Shown here: one piece after another, positions 11,669 to 24,062 of the stretch | Layout of the letters: every line of letters starts with the position of its first letter | Numbering within the stretch: position 1 is the first letter of the stretch | Assembly: GCA_023362775.1 (NCBI GenBank) | Contig: JALMGJ010000006.1 | Coordinates: 53,125,501-53,189,500, forward strand | DNA length: 64,000 nt | From: Charina bottae | Lineage: Eukaryota > Chordata > Lepidosauria > Squamata > Charinaidae | Direction of reading: 5' to 3' | The notes under the pieces: model-generated | Databases searched by the model: none | What the model was told of the DNA's origin: nothing | The model's input: the letters and a program-made list of their open reading frames with translations, nothing else | Position numbers and translations under genes: made by a program

Positions 11669-13264
11669 CTATTAAGAGGAAGAAGCAAATTTGTTGACAA
11701 TTACTACAGAAATAAGGGAATTCAAGCTTTGTAAATACTTACATTTATATGAAGCAAAAGAGACACAGATAAATCCTGCACGTGCATGCATGTGTGTGCA
11801 CTCCGAATTATCCACACAAACCACATACAAAATACAATCATTTACTTTGTCTCTCTCATGCACACATTTACACAGAAGCCTACCAGCACTCAATTAAAAA
11901 ACAAACCAGCTTATAAAATCATATTTAAAATAAAAGAATGAGGCATGGATTAAATTACTGAAACCCTGAGTAAAAGTAATTTATGCTGCAATATTTTGTC
12001 ACATGTCCCACTTGTTAATAAAAGGTTTCTATTTTTTAAATTTGGAAACTACCAAGTTCAAAACAAATTAAAATATAAACAGTGCTTTGAAGTTGCTTAA
12101 TATTCTGTGTACTCTGGAGTTGTCCACTGTAAAATGTAGGTGCTGCTCAGCAGTTGGATGAATGAAAAATCAAAATTAACATAAGACTCAGTTCATTTAC
12201 TTTCACTGTGAAAAAGAGGCATTATGGTTCTTCGTGCACAGTTAAAAGGCATGTTTATATTTCGGTTTAATAAGATGAGATGTGATCACCCAAACCCTCT
12301 GAAAGAAAGAAACAGTCCCAATTCCTAAGTCTTACAACCTGAATTATAAAAACTGAAAAGCAAGGAAAAAAGACTGATTATGTAACATAAAGTAAAATGA
12401 CAGGCATGAATGTTTTGAGGAAAAGCTTTGGAGTGATAATGATTTCAAAAGGAAAGAGAGCTGAAAGAAGAAGTAGGAAAGTCCACCCCAGGCAGAGAGT
12501 TAAAAAGCTTTAACTTGGGAAGAAAGCAAATGAATTTTCGTGGAAGACAAAGGAAGAAGGATTTATTTATTTCATTTTCTTTAAAACTGGCTTTGTAGAT
12601 TAAACAGAAAGCGGGTTTAGTACTGTTTACTCACAGCAAGGTGCAAATACATGGAACAATACCAGGTGTTTCCTGCCTAGCTGAAATACAATACTGATGC
12701 TTTGATCAAAGTTTGAGGACCTTTACAGATAAAGCTTTATCTTTAGTGTTATATTTGGGAGCTTCCTTTATGCTTGTGTGGGATGAGAATACGGGCAGTC
12801 TTTCAGATTTAAAAAGGTATCAAGGCATTATCCAAGCATTTTCAAGCTGTGGTTGTAGGGATATAAGGTCATGTAAGATAGCTCCGATACACAGTCTGTG
12901 CATAAGATAAAAATCTACACTGGAAAACAATTGTTGGAGCTAACGCAGTTGTGCAATCATGTTCTGCACAGTATTACGTGTATAGTTAGGGTCACAACCA
13001 TATTTTCCTTAACAGCAAAATGTTGAGAACACAATATTAGAAAGCTGAATTTCATACCCAAAAAAAGAGTGCCTTCTTACATAAATTTATGCAATACTTG
13101 AATAAAACTTAGGCACTGATGATCTATTTTTTATATAATAAAAATGGCTATCTATGTAAATTAAAAAGGTCTACCTTTGCAAATAGTAATGCAGCTGCAC
13201 AAATATGGACAGGGAATTCAAAACTAAGCTACAATTCAGATGAGACAGAAAAATAGGTGGTAGA
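11669..13264. other. SRGAP1 intron 21, left part
   Basis: AT-rich intron sequence without a supported repeat or second gene, apart from the RTE fragment that follows at 13.26 kb. Confidence 0.5.
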
Positions 13265-13880
13265 GATTGATTGATTGATCGATTATGTGCCATCAAGTCG
13301 TTTTCGACTCCTAGTGACCACATAGATTTTCTCCATGACAATCTAACCCTAACCCGTTCTTTCAAGTCTCTCAATGGTGTACTCATTGCCACCATAACTG
13401 GACTCATCCACCTTGCTGCTGGTTGTCCTCTTCTTCTCTTTCCTTCCACCTTTTCCAGTATTAGAACCTTTTACAGAGAGCCGACCCTTCGCATAATGTG
13501 TCCAAAGTAGGATAATTAAAGCATGGTCATTTGTGCCTCAGGTGAGAACTCTGGGCTGATTTTTTCAATGATCCACTGGTTTGTTTTCTTGGTTGTCCAC
13601 GGTATTCTCAGGAGTCTTCTCCAACACCAAAATTCAAAGGGGTCAATACTCTCCTGCTTCTTTAAAGTCCAACTTTCGCTTCCATAGTCACAAGGAATAC
13701 CATGGCTTGCATGATTCTGATCTTTATAGGTATAGACACATCATGGCATTTGAATATCTTTTCCAAGGCCTTCATGGCTGCTCTACCAAGTGCTAGTCTG
13801 TGGCGAATTTCTTGACTGCTTGTTCCTTTACTGTTGATGGTTGATCCTAAAAGGCAGAAGCTGTCCATCCAAATCTATTT
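13265..13880 (-). mobile_element. RTE-type LINE (second family), 3' end
   Basis: The minus strand encodes DSFCLLGSTINSKGTSSQEI then LALGRAAMKALEKIFKCHDVSI, then, after breaks, EGKRRRGQPAARWM and ...TPLRDLKERVR. This is the C-terminal part of an RTE reverse transcriptase related to BovB but clearly a different family. The 3' end is ...GTCGAAAACGACTTGATGGC followed by a (AATC)n tail (13265-13285), unlike the (AAC)n of BovB. It is 5' truncated in the intron between exons 21 and 22. A TAACCCTAACCC run inside is part of it, not telomeric DNA. Confidence 0.8.
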
Positions 13881-13904
13881 ACAGGATGCTTATGATATAA
13901 TACA

Positions 13905-13990
13905 GCCCTCTCTAACCTGGCATCCTCCGGATGTGCTGGAATTTCAACTCTCAGAACTCCTAGCCAACATACCTGCTCCCCCCCCAAAAA
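13905..13990. mobile_element. Possible hAT-type MITE relic
   Basis: Starts CAGCCCTCTCTAACCTGGC, then CTCCGGATGTGCTGGAATTT and CAACTCTCAGAACTCC. This is the layout of the common reptile hAT MITE with 'ATGTGTTGGACTACAACTCCCAG'. Only one end is clear. Confidence 0.4.
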
Positions 13991-14101
13991 AATTGGGGAT
14001 TATTGCCCCAACTTATCTGAACAGTTCTATGATGGTGAAGACATACATATTGCCTGATACTATTCACCTCCCCCAATTGTTTATATGTTAACTATATATA
14101 C

Positions 14102-14447
14102 CTGAGCAATTGACTCGGGGTCAAGTGGTTTGTGGTCATTGAAAACTGGGTACTGGCCAGATGAGGTTGATCTTCGAATTGGAGGGCTGTCACTTTTTTT
14201 CAGCGATTCATGTCTACTAATATTGGTGAGGCTGCTGTGGCCAGGTCTCCGTCTCCTTTCTGGGCTATCTGTCATGAGGCTGTGGTTCTGAAGGGCAGCT
14301 CGAGAAGTATTGTGACTTGCCATACTGGGGGAAACTAATTCCAGTGTGGAATTGGCAAGGCCATGTGGTGGGTGTACCGGGCAGTGTCCATCGCTGGTCC
14401 TGCCAGGACGTCTGCCAGAGAGTGGGAGTTCAGATCTTTTGCGCTGC
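14102..14447 (-). CDS. SRGAP1: SRGAP1 exon 21, C-terminal linker
   Basis: 346 nt: one base completing a split Arg codon, then 115 codons. Reads QRKRSELPLSGRRPGRTSDG... to ...DHKPLDPESIAQ, about residues 845-959. Basic, Ser/Pro/Arg-rich and predicted disordered, with SPERRRRPGHSSLTNISRH and SPPIRRSTSSGQ, which are typical kinase or 14-3-3-type sites in this family. This is the least conserved exon compared with the mammalian protein as I recall it (several substitutions in the first 50 residues), while the SLTNISRH to DHKPLDPE part is nearly unchanged. Acceptor TTGCAG, donor GTATAT. Confidence 0.96.
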
Positions 14448-14788
14448 CTGCAAGACAAAGAAAAGTCACAGAAAACAAAATAAAGAATATGTAAATAATT
14501 CTTTCAAGACCCTCTCGCCCCTGGCAAATGATGGTGTAGCGTGACATTGTGTAGAATTTGAACTCTGAAGCAAGTTGCCCCTTCGAATATCGTCTCACGC
14601 ATGAAAACGTCTGGCTAGTCATTATTCCTTAATTTCCAAACTCCATATGCAACAAAACTGATATATATTATGGGGATGTAGGAGGCATTAGTGAGCTAGT
14701 AAATGTGAGGAATAAAAGATTTTAATGTTTTGAAGTGCAATTTAAATGAAACAGATTCAGTTAATGACAAATAATCGATTATATTTAC

Positions 14789-14923
14789 CTTCCTAAATAT
14801 ACATCAGGATTACGATCTGTTGGTGAACTCATATCTTTGGAAGAAGATTTGTCTTCGAGTATTGGCCCACTGCTGGTTTCACTATCTGCTTTTTGGCTCA
14901 GTGTATCTGAGAATGTATCATCC
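14789..14923 (-). CDS. SRGAP1: SRGAP1 exon 20
   Basis: 135 nt, phase 2 in, phase 2 out. Completes ATG (Met) of the SH3 end, then DDTFSDTLSQKADSETSSGP...DRNPDVYLG and AG of a split Arg that is finished by exon 21. Acidic, Ser-rich segment just after the SH3 domain, about residues 800-844. A (TA)n run lies 13 bp upstream of the acceptor on the gene strand (plus 14936-14955). Confidence 0.95.
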
Positions 14924-14935
14924 CTAAACATTAAA

Positions 14936-14955
14936 ATATATATATATATATATAT
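14936..14955. repeat. (TA)n microsatellite at exon 20 acceptor
   Basis: About 20 bp of pure TA dinucleotide. It lies where the branch point and polypyrimidine tract of exon 20 should be, so the tract is weak here (only TTTAG next to the exon). Confidence 0.8.
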
Positions 14956-15732
14956 CTTATTGTTGAGAAATTAGGGCATATAGCTTTAAAACAAGAAGAG
15001 CATACTTTATTTCAGCCTTGTTTTTTCTATCTTCTCTTCACTAATAACTGTTTTGCATGAGCATTCACAAGGAGATGCAATGGGAGGCAAATGACAAACA
15101 GTTTCATGGTGATGCCATCATGAAAATTCTGTCACTTACGTACTTGCATCAGAGATCAGTTTACATCATGGCAGTATTTGCATGATGATGTCATTGTGTT
15201 TGTGTTATTGTGCTGTGATTGTAGTTTGCTGTGGTTGCCACTATTATACAATATTATACTATATTCAGAGGCATTTGCTAAATGCCTAATCAAATGTTGG
15301 CCAATATATGGCTATCAAAATCCAGAGGAATCTTAATTTCAGTATTTGGTTTCTGGATACAGCCTTCATTTTAGATGTCCCCCCTAAATGATTTGATGTA
15401 TTTAAAATAATATAATTGTTTCTTAGTTGTTGAGTAAATAAGGTATAACTTCAAATTAGCCTTACAGGAATGCTGTCGTTAGTAGGCAGGAAACTTGCTT
15501 TCCAAGACCCATTAAAATTAAAGATCACAGAACAGGAAATATGTTATTTTATATTTATGAGATAATGGCCAGGAGAGAGTAATCCTTAATTGCATTTGCA
15601 ACAGTTTGGCCGTAAAGATTTCTGATATCCCATACTTTGTAATTTAGAACCTGTAGAACTTCTCTCTTCAGTGGACAATGCTGGTCTGAAAACAGTACCT
15701 CTGGTATTACAATTCAATTAGCTGTTCCTTAC
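14956..15732. other. Intron 19 interior
   Basis: Unremarkable AT-rich intron. Nothing recognised. Confidence 0.4.
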
Positions 15733-15913
15733 ATATCTTGAACCACTATATATTGGTGGGGTACAAGGCCATCAATTCCATTATGTCTTCCTTCCCACCA
15801 ATCATCAGAAGCTCGATGATATAAAAGCAATGAGGCTCCTTTCTTAAAAGAGAGTTCTCGTGCAGATCTTCCAACATAGTCAAACTTGGCTATAGCTTCT
15901 ATTGGATCACATT
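15733..15913 (-). CDS. SRGAP1: SRGAP1 exon 19, SH3 domain
   Basis: 181 nt encoding the SH3 domain nearly complete: [60 protein letters not shown], about residues 739-799. Diagnostic residues are present: the AKFDY (ALYDY-type) motif, the DDWWEG tryptophan pair and the final PxxYI. In the family this domain binds proline-rich ligands such as the ROBO CC3 motif and WAVE/N-WASP-pathway partners. Acceptor TTCACAG, donor GTAAGG. Nearly identical to mammalian SRGAP1 as recalled. Confidence 0.97.
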
Positions 15914-16098
15914 CTGTGAAGGACAAACCACAAGACTTTAAAAATCGCTTATAACAGCAAGGGACATGAGTACATAATAAAGATTAGCAAATCTGAATGA
16001 AAAAAATGTTATTATTCAAATGGTACATTTTGGGACCCAATAATCTCTGAGGAATAAAGCTAGCTGGCCAGGACTTAAGGACTCCTTTTCATGAAATG

Positions 16099-16718
16099 CC
16101 CTTATACAAATCTGTGGTAAGGCCACCTTAGAGTATTGTGCATAGTTCTGGTCACTGTATCTTAAGAAATTCATAATAGAGTTGGAAAACAGCAAAAAAG
16201 CACAATCAAGAAGACTAGAGAACTGGAACATCTACCCTATCAGGAGAGATCAACCAACTGTAGCACTTTAGATTGGAATGAAGGAAAGTAAGAGAAGACA
16301 ACATTAAGATGTACCAACATACATAATGTGGAGAGAAAGCTGTCTTTCTTACAGTGTTACAACTTGAGGTTAACAACTGAAGATAAATGCTGAGAGATTC
16401 AGGACTACAGAAGGAAATACATTTTTACACAGTAAAATTGCAAAATTCACTGCCAGCAGTCATGGTAATAGCAATTTGGTATGTTTTAAAAAGGGTCTGG
16501 ACAGATTCATGGAGGACCAAGCAATCAAAACTTCAAATACTATGTATGTGAATTACTTCCCGAATCCTAATCAGTATGTCTTCAATACTAGTTGCTGGGA
16601 AGCATAAATTTAAGTGGGCCATCACTCTCCAATTCAAGCATGTGAGTTTCTCCAATCCAGTTGGCTGTAGAATGCTTGCCTACATAGGCCTATGGCCTGA
16701 TCCACCAGGGATCTTATG
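16099..16718 (+). mobile_element. CR1 LINE 3' part (chicken-CR1-like lineage)
   Basis: Contains ACCTTAGAGTATTGTGCATAG (HLEYCA..FW in CR1 ORF2), the SYEERL-type region, then the conserved GAGATTCAGGACTACAGAAG, TTCACTGCCAGCAGTCATGG and the end block CCTGATCCACCAGGGATCTT. Multiple indels. A different lineage from the copies with long 'LLDLSAAFDT' ORFs. Confidence 0.75.
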
Positions 16719-17009
16719 TAAAATCTTTCTAAGTGAAATATGAAATTTTGTGACAAGCCCACACGATGTTGTTCTTCAATAGAAAGTTTCTTTTTCTATC
16801 TTCCTTCTTTCCAGAAGGAAAGATAGAGAAAATTATTGGGAACTCTAATAAAGCTAGATGTAAGAAAAAGACTTCCAGATTTGCATATACTTTTGGTGTT
16901 AGCTGCATACATCAAATGAGAAATATCTCTGCCTAAGGCTTTGCAATTCTGCCCTCAGGCTTTAGGTTCAGGCCCAAAATCTCTAGAGAAACAGAAATGC
17001 CACTAGTAC

Positions 17010-18914
17010 CGATAATTCATTGGTGGACAGCCACCCGGTGGCCCTGTTTTTGGTAACCAGGTCCCTCCTAGGTAAGGAGGAGCCAGGAGAGCCCCTGCAG
17101 GGCCACTGTGAGGAATATTCTCGGCATCTGGCAGATAAAATCACAGTTGGACTCTGGCTGGGCAGACCCTTTGGAGGTGACCGAGGCACGTCTGGGCCTT
17201 ATTATGTGGGAGGAGTTATAGCTGGCTGATCTTGAGGAAGTGGACAGAGTCCTCGTGGCTGTGAGCTCGGCCACCTGTGTTCTGGACCCATGCCCCTCCA
17301 GGTTGGTTAAGGCCTCCTGGGAGATGGCATGTGGCTGGGTCCAAGCGGTGGTTAATGCCTCTTTGCGGGAGGGGGTAGTACCGCCTGCCTTGAAGGAGAT
17401 GGTGCGCCCCCTACTCAAGAGGCCATCCTTGGACCCAGCTGTGTTAGATAACTTTCATCCAGTCTACAACCTTCACTTTTTGGGTGGTTGGCATGTGGGT
17501 GGTTGGAGGGTGGTTGGCATGCAGCTTCAGAGGGCCCTGGATGAAGCGGATTATCTGGACCCTTTACAGTCTGGGTTCAGCCGGGGTATAGCACTGAGAC
17601 GGCATTGGTTGCACTTGCTGGTGACCTTTGGAGGGCCCAGGATGGGGGTGTGCTACTGTCCTGGCTCTCCTGGATGTCTCAGCAGCTTTCAATACCATTG
17701 ACCATGGGTATCCTTCTGGACTGGCTCTGGAGGTTGGGAATGGGAGGCACCATTTTGCAGTGGTTCTCCTCCTTTCTCTGTGGCTGGTTCCAGTCGGTGT
17801 TGGTGGGTGAGGAGTGTTCAAGCTCTAAGCCACTGCAGTGTGGGGTGCCTCAGGGCTCGGGTCTCTCCCCTCTCCTCTTTAACATTTACATGAAAGCACT
17901 GGGCGAGGTCATCCGACAGCACCGGGTACGGTATCATCAGTATGCTGATGATACCCAGCTATACATCTCTACCCCGGGCCGGGCAGGTGATGCTGTTGTG
18001 GTGCTGTCTGAGTGCCTGGAGGCTGAAAGGGTCTGGATGGGGATGAACTGACTTTGGCTCAACCCTAGAGTGGCTTTGTATTTCTGGCCCCCCAGGGTCT
18101 GGTGACTTGTCATCTTTGACTCTGGATGGGGTTACACTCCCCTGGACTGAGCTGGTGCGCATTTAGGGGTCCTCCTGGACTCATGGCTCCTGCTTGATGA
18201 GCAGGTGGCAGCCATGGCTAGGGGGGGCTTTGTGCAGATCCGTCTTGTGCGCCAATTGTGCCCTTTCCTGGACCAGGAGGCCTTGCTCACAGTCACTCAC
18301 GCCTTAGTCACTTCCCAGTTACAACTGGTCCAGAATGCAGTGGTGTGCACAGGATTGGGTGCCCATAGGTTTGGCCATGTTACACCTTTATTGTGCGAGC
18401 TGCACTAGCTCCCAGTTTTCTTCTGGGTGCAATTCAAGGTGCTGGTTATCACACTGAAAGCCCTACAAGGCACGGGACCTGGTTATCTGCAGCACCGCCT
18501 CTTCCTAAGAATATCTGCCTATCCCACTAGATCAGATAGGGTGGGCACGCTCCAGGTCCCCTCCCTGAGTGTGGGACCTTGGAAGCGTGCCTTTTCCATG
18601 GCTGCCCCTTCCTTGTGGAACACCCTCCCACTGGAGATTCAACAGGCCCTCACCCTTTTAGCCTTTTGGAAGGCCGTTAAGACCTGGCTTAGGATTGTAT
18701 AGGCAGATAGTCTGGAAGGAGGGCAGCTGAACCTGCTGTGGGGCATCCCAAGGGAATGATTACAGCACAGGATTTTTGTTTTATCGTTTCACTGTTTTTA
18801 CTCTTTTATGATTGTTTTATTTATTGGTTTTATTGTTGTTGTGAACTGTCCAGAGTTGCTTAAGATGGGCAGCCATATACATAGTTTTAATAAATAATAA
18901 TAAATAAATAAATG
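17010..18914 (+). mobile_element. CR1-group LINE, long but decayed copy
   Basis: About 1.9 kb carrying reverse-transcriptase motifs in order: LLDVSAAFNTIDHG (about 17655-17705, across a frameshift), CGVPQGSGLSPLLFNIYMK (about 17840-17895), HQYADDTQLYIS (about 17935-17970) and a C-terminus with APSLWNTLPLE...FWKAVKTWL (about 18600-18700). It ends with CAGAGTTGCTTAAGATGGGC and a (TAAA)n tail at 18884-18914. Several frameshifts and stops; the endonuclease part is lost. Confidence 0.88.
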
Positions 18915-20329
18915 CAGAATGTCATAATGCCACACAATACAATATAGCTCTTTTGGATAACAATAAAATAATGGTTTCCCCAACTATTTTGTACTTTTCT
19001 TCATTTATATCTGTCAATTTAATCCAACACATATAACATGACAGCATGACACGTGAACAACACCTTTTGCATGAATTCTACTTCAGCAACTATTTATCTG
19101 TTTGGAGTTTCCTCAGGAAATTCCTTCTGATTTCCTTTGGAAACAGCTATAGTAAATTATTCCACTTGTAAGTCCCTTGTGCTTCAGAGTAAAAGAAAAC
19201 TGCATGCTATGCAGTTGCATACTACTATTCACTATATAACAACGCTCTACTCTCTTCCCCAGATTTTCAGTCTTCAAAACATGATGGCATTGCAAAATTT
19301 TCTGGATCAGTTGTGCTATTTAAAGATAATATTCCACTAAAAAGATTGTGAAACAGCTCCTCAAAATGACCTGTTTTACAAAATCGCATGAATAGAAGCA
19401 GGCTTTCCAGGGCTAACAACAACCTGCAGGAGTATTTTAGGATTCTAGTAGGAGAAAAAATTTAAATGCATATCTATGTGCTGTAGTCCTGATCCTGGTT
19501 CAGTGTTCCTGCCTCCCACCTGGCTGCTTGCTTAACATATCAATTCTGTTATGAAGACCCAAAGCCAGGCAGCACTGTACTGACTAAATTGTGAAATATA
19601 CTATGAAGAAAATTTGAAGTTGTGCCTCTTCTCAAACACTGTGTGTAATTATTATTATTTCTTAAAAATTGGTTTTAGGGAAAAAATAATCCAGGGGTGC
19701 TATATGAAATTGTACCAAAATATACATTATTTGGTCAAATTAAAACTCTCATTAATTTTATTAGGTGCAGCATCTATTTTAATTATGCAGTATCAACAGA
19801 ATAAATGGTACTGCAGAGAATAAGGAAGTAATTGCAACTGGGGACCACTTGTATATGTAGCAGGCACTCCATTGTACACACATCCCTTTCAGCAACAGAG
19901 AATCCTAACATTCACATGCTTGTAACAGAATGTCGAGGGTCATATGGATTCTTCAAGCATTGGCTTTGAAGCAGCTGGATTGTATTATTGCAGCATAAAT
20001 GTTATTAGATCTTATTATATCATCTTATTAGATGCAATAAACCATGAGCCTAATTTTGGCAAGGAAACTGATCCAGACCTGGTGACATCTTGCCTGGGGA
20101 GCTGCTAATGCCAGAATACTTTCTCTCTTCCTTTCTGTCTTGCTTCTAGAATTTTTTGATAACATCACAGGTACATGGATGGAGGAGTCTCTGTTAATAT
20201 TGTATATTATGAAGGTGAGTAGGAATAAATGGGCAATTATCTCAATGGAGGGAGATAATAAATTAAATCAGGGTGGGAATCGGTGTTTTTAAAACTTGAT
20301 CATCAATAAACTTCACTCATAAGTGAGCA
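18915..20329. other. Intron 18 segment, nothing recognised
   Basis: AT-rich intronic sequence without clear repeat borders or coding signal. Confidence 0.4.
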
Positions 20330-20980
20330 ATGAGCTGACCAAGCTTGATTATGGTGGTCAAATCAAAACAGGATTGTAAAGAGCTCCAGAAAGATCTCTG
20401 AAAAACAAGTGAATGATTAAGCAAATGGAAAATATGGCTTAATGTAAGTAGGTGTAAAGTGATACACACTGAGGAAAAAATCCTAAGTTCTCATATACAC
20501 TGATGGAGTCTGAGCAATCTCTAACAAACCAGGAAATAGATCTTAGGGTGATCTACTAAAAATGTCAACTCAGTGTGTGGTAGTTGAGAAAAAGGTAAAA
20601 TCCATGCTAAAGATCACTGAGAAAGAGAATAATGGGGAAAAGATTTAGAACACGTAAAAGAAAATAATTTGTTATATAGCATATAATTAACCTCTGATAT
20701 TCATTACTAGAAGATGTGGTGATGGCCACTAACTTAGATGGCTTTAAAGGGGGATTGGATAAATTCATGAAAGACCCGTCTTTCAAGAATCAATGTTATC
20801 TCTGAATGGGAGGTAGCATGCTTCCATATACTGTATGTTACAAGGGAACCATAATGGGGGAAGGATATGTCTCCATCCCTTGCTTCTGAGCAAACCAGAG
20901 GCATCTGGTAGCCACTGTGAGAAACAAAATGGTGGACCAAGATGGGTCTTGGACTGATCTAGCAGAGTTATTCCAATGCT
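20330..20980 (+). mobile_element. CR1 LINE 3' part
   Basis: Plus strand has the CR1 sequence GATGTGGTGATGGCCACTAA, then AGATGGCTTTAAAGGGGGAT, AAATTCATGAAAGA and the end block TCTTGGACTGATCTAGCAGA. The ORF2 relic upstream (GTGATACACACTGAGG, GATCTTAGGGTGATCTA) is in frame only in short pieces. 5' truncated. Confidence 0.75.
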
Positions 20981-21513
20981 GATGCAGCCACCAATAGTTC
21001 TGGTTCCTCTCTTGAAAGTGTCACACATCCTTCTTTAAGTCCTTGCTGTTGGCAAAAATAGTGTGCCTGCCTTCTTATCTACAAATTTCTGACAGATGAC
21101 TGAAAGAATCAGAGTGCTCTGAGTTCCCGGTGTCCATAGTTTAACAGGACAAGCCCATACCCAAGTCCCATGCACATGTGGAGCTGATTCTAGGCTGGTC
21201 TTCATTATAAAGAGGAGGGTGGCTAGAAATCTGGCAGCTTCCTCTTGCCCTATTGATGCATAGCTGAAAATAAATAATGGTATTATGCCCTTTATACTGG
21301 CAGCAGAAAGTTATTTTTGCTGCAGAAATTACTTCCACTGACTGTGTTAATCAGGGAAAAAAAGCAAAGAAATAGGTACAGTAAGAGAATTGTGCCAAAG
21401 ATTTTTCATTTAATATTACAGACAATGAAAAAACAGCATTTCCTTTGTGAATGGCATACAAACGGAATTCAATAGAGACACAAGGTCATGGGAAAGAGCA
21501 TTAAAAAACATAC
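20981..21513. other. Intron 18 segment, nothing recognised
   Basis: No supported features up to exon 18. Confidence 0.4.
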
Positions 21514-21593
21514 CATCGTCACTGGTTTGTACTTCTGTCCCAACATCCAGATCCACTTCTTCTAAGGTACCATGTTCACTATAAGGGCTGTCA
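21514..21593 (-). CDS. SRGAP1: SRGAP1 exon 18, GAP-SH3 linker
   Basis: 80 nt. Completes Cys (TG|T), then DSPYSEHGTLEEVDLDVGTE and VQTSDD, and gives the G of the Glu codon finished by exon 19. Acidic linker between RhoGAP and SH3, about residues 713-739. Acceptor CCTACAG, donor GTATGT. The mammalian counterpart as recalled has DQDAGTEPHTSEDE, so the end of the linker drifts while the DSPYSEHGTLEEVD core is fixed. Confidence 0.95.
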
Positions 21594-24062
21594 CTGTAGG
21601 GATAGGAGCACATGAATTTATATTTTAGGGCTGGATAGAACTATCATTTAAAATTCCAAGAAGCTGCTATTACTTCTTAAAATATAACTTAAGAGTTCAG
21701 TAACACTTGGTTAAGCAATTTGCCTGCTCTCCACCCCCATGCTAGATACAGAATACACATCCTTAACTCAGACAGAATCTACTTTTTCATGAGAAGAAGA
21801 TGCGCTTTGTAATGTAGGCACAGAAAGGTAATCCCAGCAACTCCCTCTCTGAAGGAAGGGAAGGAAAATTTTGAGACTTTTTAAAATAAGGCAGAATTGC
21901 ATAAACTGTGACCCAAGAGAGAAATGGGATCCACATGGCTTCCCAAAGTGTCTGACAGAATCTGGATATAACAGGAATTTGGTACATATCCAGGTAATTG
22001 AGATGGAGAGGATATCTATTTCAACGGAATTCTAGTTCTTAACTAACAGGCAACAATTTTATTTGAAGATTAATTCCTTTTACTGTGTGGTGTTATGTCT
22101 CTTGTATTTCTCCATATAAATTGTAGAATTGAGTGTTTAAAGCTCAATCACTAACCAGTCAAGCTGGGCATGATGATAATAATGTTACCGTCTTGCAATC
22201 TGTAGTGATACCTTGAATGCTTTCCAGGCCCTTCTTTGCGAAGTTTCTGGCAAGGAGTGCAAGTCTCTTGCCACAGATCAGGACCATTTGGAGGTTTAGT
22301 GCATGTGTGACATTTGCCTTTGGTGTCTCTTCCTTCTTTTCAACTGATTTGTAAGCTGTATCATCACGATCTCATCAGGCCATTTACTAATGTTTGTCTT
22401 TTAAGATAAGTTAAAAAGGGTTTCTATGTTTTCTTTTGTAAAATTTGATTTTATGTATCTCTTATAAGATTGGTCTATTTTCCAAAAGTGGGGAGGAAGT
22501 GATAGATCCTTTAGTCACATACTTATAAGTTACACAGCCTGGAAATTCCATTAATGAAATTATTTCATATTTTACCATTTTTCCCTTTTAACCACCAGAA
22601 AGACAGCATGGGTGGTGAGAGCCCTATTTCTGTCATTCACCCAGGTTAGGGGAGGATACTAAGTGAGGTGCCCCCTGGAAGATTGGTGGTGGCAGCGGAA
22701 ACTACCAAAACATTATCCTAAGGCAGAGGGCAGAGCTAAGTTATGCAAATCTAGATGGATTCTGGGAGAGGAGGTTGAAAACTCCAACTTTTTATCATAT
22801 AGGCTCAGCCATGCCATCACACATGTACTAATGTTTAAATCATATTTAAAAATCAAGATGTATGATAATATGTAGACCTGGGTATATTTCTCTCTCTCCC
22901 TCTTTTTTTTTCATTTTAGGTGGCTAACAGTCAGTATTCTACTCTTATGAACAAGCAAAGGGTAGCATCAATGGGCTGCTGCTTAGGGCTAACAAGAAGA
23001 CCTTTTAGTTGTATGAAAATATTTGTAAGTGCTTTTTTCACAAGTCTTAGAAAGGGAGGACTTGGATAGCAGTGAGGGAGAGAAGAGGAAAATGAAATGC
23101 TTAACCTTTTTACTGTCCGTATCCTCACTCCTGACCATTGCTTCTTCACAATGACATTTAAAAAAAAAGAATGGAGTATTTCCAAATACCTGTATATAAC
23201 ATCCAGTTGGGCAGAAATAGTGATACCTTGCATCTTGATTTCAAACACCCAGTGATGGGAAACCACCATACATAAGAATCAATTTGACACCAAGATACCA
23301 ATAGGAGGAAGGCACTGGGTGCATTTTAAAGTGAATTAGGCCAAGCCTACTAAGCCAGTCCCCAGTCTAAAATTTCCTCCTGATCCACAGCACAGTCCTA
23401 GGACAATGTGACTTAAAAACCACTCTTTTTCTTCTTGGCTATTATTTGCCCCTGAAAAAAATTACAGCCATTTTGTGGATGGTCTTCAACCAAATGTTGG
23501 TCTCTGGTCCAAGAAAGGATCATGTTCTAGACTAATCTCATGCACCTTTTTCAAATATAAAAAAGCCATGTGGTAAGGCTTCATACCAGGTGTGCTGATT
23601 AAACTTTCTCTCCCAAGCTGGCAAAAAAAGGTTAGAAAAACAGATTTATTGCAGAAAGTTAGGAAACCAGACATACAAATAAGTTCCCTAACACCACTCC
23701 AGAATTCTGCTGTTTATATATGTTAGTCCTACGATTTAAATCCTAGGCCTCCCATTCCTGCATTTTTGAATGTAGCTGCTGCATGTTTTCCAGCCCTGAA
23801 CGTTTCTGCCATCTGTCCCTTGTTTACAAAATGCTTTTCTCTAGCATAAGAATCAGTGACTCCTGCTCCACCAGCTTCAGCCCTTACATCATATTAAAAA
23901 GAACTGGTTGAACTGTTGACAAATTCCTACATATAATTTACCTAGAGTGGCAGGCAAATTGTAGGGTTGTTTGTGGCAGATGGGAGCAAGACTCTACAAG
24001 CTCAAGGGCTGCTCACGTAAAAATGCGACAAGTTAATTTGGGCAAAAGACTGAAGGACTTAC
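21594..24062. other. SRGAP1 intron 17
   Basis: About 2.5 kb of AT-rich intron. I see no repeat with definable borders and no coding signal. Confidence 0.45.

Noticed and set aside
13340..13356. Telomere-like TAACCCTAACCC
   Set aside because: Only two units, located inside the RTE 3' region.
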